Positions 62,539 to 64,000 of a stretch of 64,000 nt of DNA are shown in pieces. The notes beneath the pieces were generated by a model. That model saw only the letters and a program-made list of their open reading frames with translations. It did not search any database and was not told the origin of the DNA. A program made the position numbers and the translations under genes. Origin of the DNA: Stramonita haemastoma (Eukaryota; Mollusca; Gastropoda; Neogastropoda; Muricidae). The stretch covers positions 49,286,535 to 49,350,534 of the forward strand of contig CM060324.1 of assembly GCA_030674155.1 (NCBI GenBank), in the 5' to 3' direction. Each line of letters begins with the position of its first letter. Positions within the stretch are counted from its first letter, which is position 1.

Positions 62539-62824
62539 CCATTTTTTCATGGATACATTACTTTGCTTCTAACTTAATGACAAAAACAGGATGACAATTT
62601 ACTGTTCTCAGTTATACATACAAAGCTACGCAACTCAGTGAGAGGTTTGCTTGCTTTAGTTGTTTGGGGTTTGAGAGGGGGCCATTTTTTCATGGATACA
62701 TTACTTTGCTTCTAACTTAATGACAAAAACAGGATGACAATTTACTGTTCTCAGTTATACATACAAAGCTACGCAACTCAGTGAGAGGTTTGCTTGCTTT
62801 AGTTGTTTGGGGTTTGAGAGGGGG
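62539..62824 (+). repeat. 143-bp tandem duplication
   Basis: The segment from ccattttttcatggatacat to gtttggggtttgagaggggg occurs twice with an exact 143-base offset (62539-62681, 62682-62824) and no visible differences. Confidence 0.93.
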
Positions 62825-62949
62825 GGGGGAGTGTTGTTGGGTTGGTTTTTGTTGTTGTTGTTGTTGTTGTTTTTTTTGGGGGGGGTATTTTGTTTTTATA
62901 TTAGATTTGAATAGAAGAGATTTTTTTCCTAAATTTTGAGTCAAAAGTT

Positions 62950-63280
62950 CCATGTCATATTTTAAATATGTACTGATGGCATTCTTATCTCACACTTTAA
63001 ACATGTACTGATGGTTTTCTTTTTATTACACTTTTAAACATGTACCGATGATATTCTTTTTATTACACTTTTAAACATGTACTGATGGTGTACTTTTTGT
63101 TATGTACTGATGGTATTCTTTTTATTACACTTTTTAACATATACTGATGGCATTCTTTTTTCATTTTTTTCTTTTTTACACTTTTAAACATGTACTGATG
63201 GTGTTCTTTTTTTTATTACACTTTTCAACATATACTGATGGTATTCTTTTTATACACTCAGAATATATACTGATGGCACT
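62950..63280 (+). repeat. about 45-bp degenerate minisatellite
   Basis: Repeated acttttaaacatgtactgat followed by ggtattctttttattac, about seven copies of variable length. Confidence 0.85.
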
Positions 63281-64000
63281 GACTCCTTTGTGACCAAATA
63301 TGTCAAGACATCGTAAATTTATACATCTGTCAGCTGCTCAAGACAAAAACAACTACAAAACAGCAACATAAAACTCAAGGAGGACCTAATAACATCTTGT
63401 CAGTCTTGAAACGGATAAATCATGATTCAAAGAGACCATTTCTGTTTTCAAACTCAGAATTATGTGCATCAATGCCAGGAAAAAAAACCAATCCACCACC
63501 TTAAAAGGAAGAGATCATTAATATAATTTTTATTGTCTTTGTTTTGTTTTTTTCCTGGTGGAAAAAAAAAGGAAAAAAAAGTCAAAACAGGCACCTGTAC
63601 CATCAATGCACCAAAATCAATATCATAAGTTTCATTTCCACATCAAAAACAAAAGATGTAAGAAAGTGTACAATTTCACTCCTTTTTTTTTTGTCTTTCT
63701 CTTCACTCCTTTCTCACACCATAATTGAGACCACCCAAAAAAAAAAAAAATCAGCGCTACATCATCTTAGCAATATCATTATCACCAGAAGGCTTGTTGA
63801 ATATCAGGTTTAACAATACTAATCATATCAAACGCAATAATGAATACTGATCACCACTCATTCCCCGCATATATACAATCATGATCTGAAGAGAATACTT
63901 CTATGGACTTAAGTGAACCTCTGGGGATCTGGAGTCAATCATTCATCATACAAATTCCTTCACAGAAAAAAAAAACAGAAAGAAAGAAAAAAAAAACACT

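Larger units (their letters stand above)
60090..64000. other. right-end stretch without a supported gene
   Basis: Holds one full SINE, the 143-bp duplication, a minisatellite and several mono- and dinucleotide runs. No splice-bounded coding frame is evident up to the window edge. Confidence 0.45.

Overview
The window is eukaryotic nuclear DNA, most likely from a marine gastropod mollusc. It has spliced genes with GT-AG introns, dense microsatellites (GT/CA, CT/GA, TATC, TA) and many tRNA-derived SINE copies. The mollusc call rests on gene content plus SINE families that look like ones I know from snail genomes; I could not run a search.

Only two protein-coding genes are supported, and they sit head to head around a 128-bp shared promoter (47650-47777). 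On the minus strand, 20974-47649, is KNL1, the kinetochore scaffold, here in 20 coding exons (about 1,860 residues). It shows an N-terminal SILK motif and RVSF motif (PP1 docking), a giant 3.8-kb exon with three canonical MELT motifs followed by a lineage-type array of M-S-L-T-C repeats, a coiled-coil region and a C-terminal RWD-type module. On the plus strand, 47778-55038, is PRDX5, a mitochondrial atypical 2-Cys peroxiredoxin in 6 coding exons (about 184 residues) with peroxidatic and resolving cysteines conserved. Four single-base deficits (two in KNL1 exon 7, one in KNL1 exon 19, one in PRDX5 exon 2), at least three of them at short homopolymers, break otherwise clean frames; they look like consensus errors, not pseudogenisation.

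Left arm, 1-20973: no supported gene. It holds microsatellites, SINEs of several families (one with an apparent tRNA/5S rRNA composite head), two large minisatellites (one grown inside a SINE), an inverted repeat with a hammerhead-like core, and a decayed LINE reverse transcriptase split by a small inverted-repeat transposon. The last 1-1.5 kb before 20974 is probably KNL1 3' UTR.

KNL1 introns (21-47.6 kb) carry SINEs, long GA tracts and a 33/66-bp higher-order tandem repeat. PRDX5 introns carry SINEs, GT tracts touching exon 3, a 30-bp tandem array and a 950-bp DNA transposon with a 6-bp target duplication. Right arm, 55.1-64 kb: PRDX5 3' UTR, then AT-rich sequence without a supported gene, with tandem repeats and one full-length SINE.
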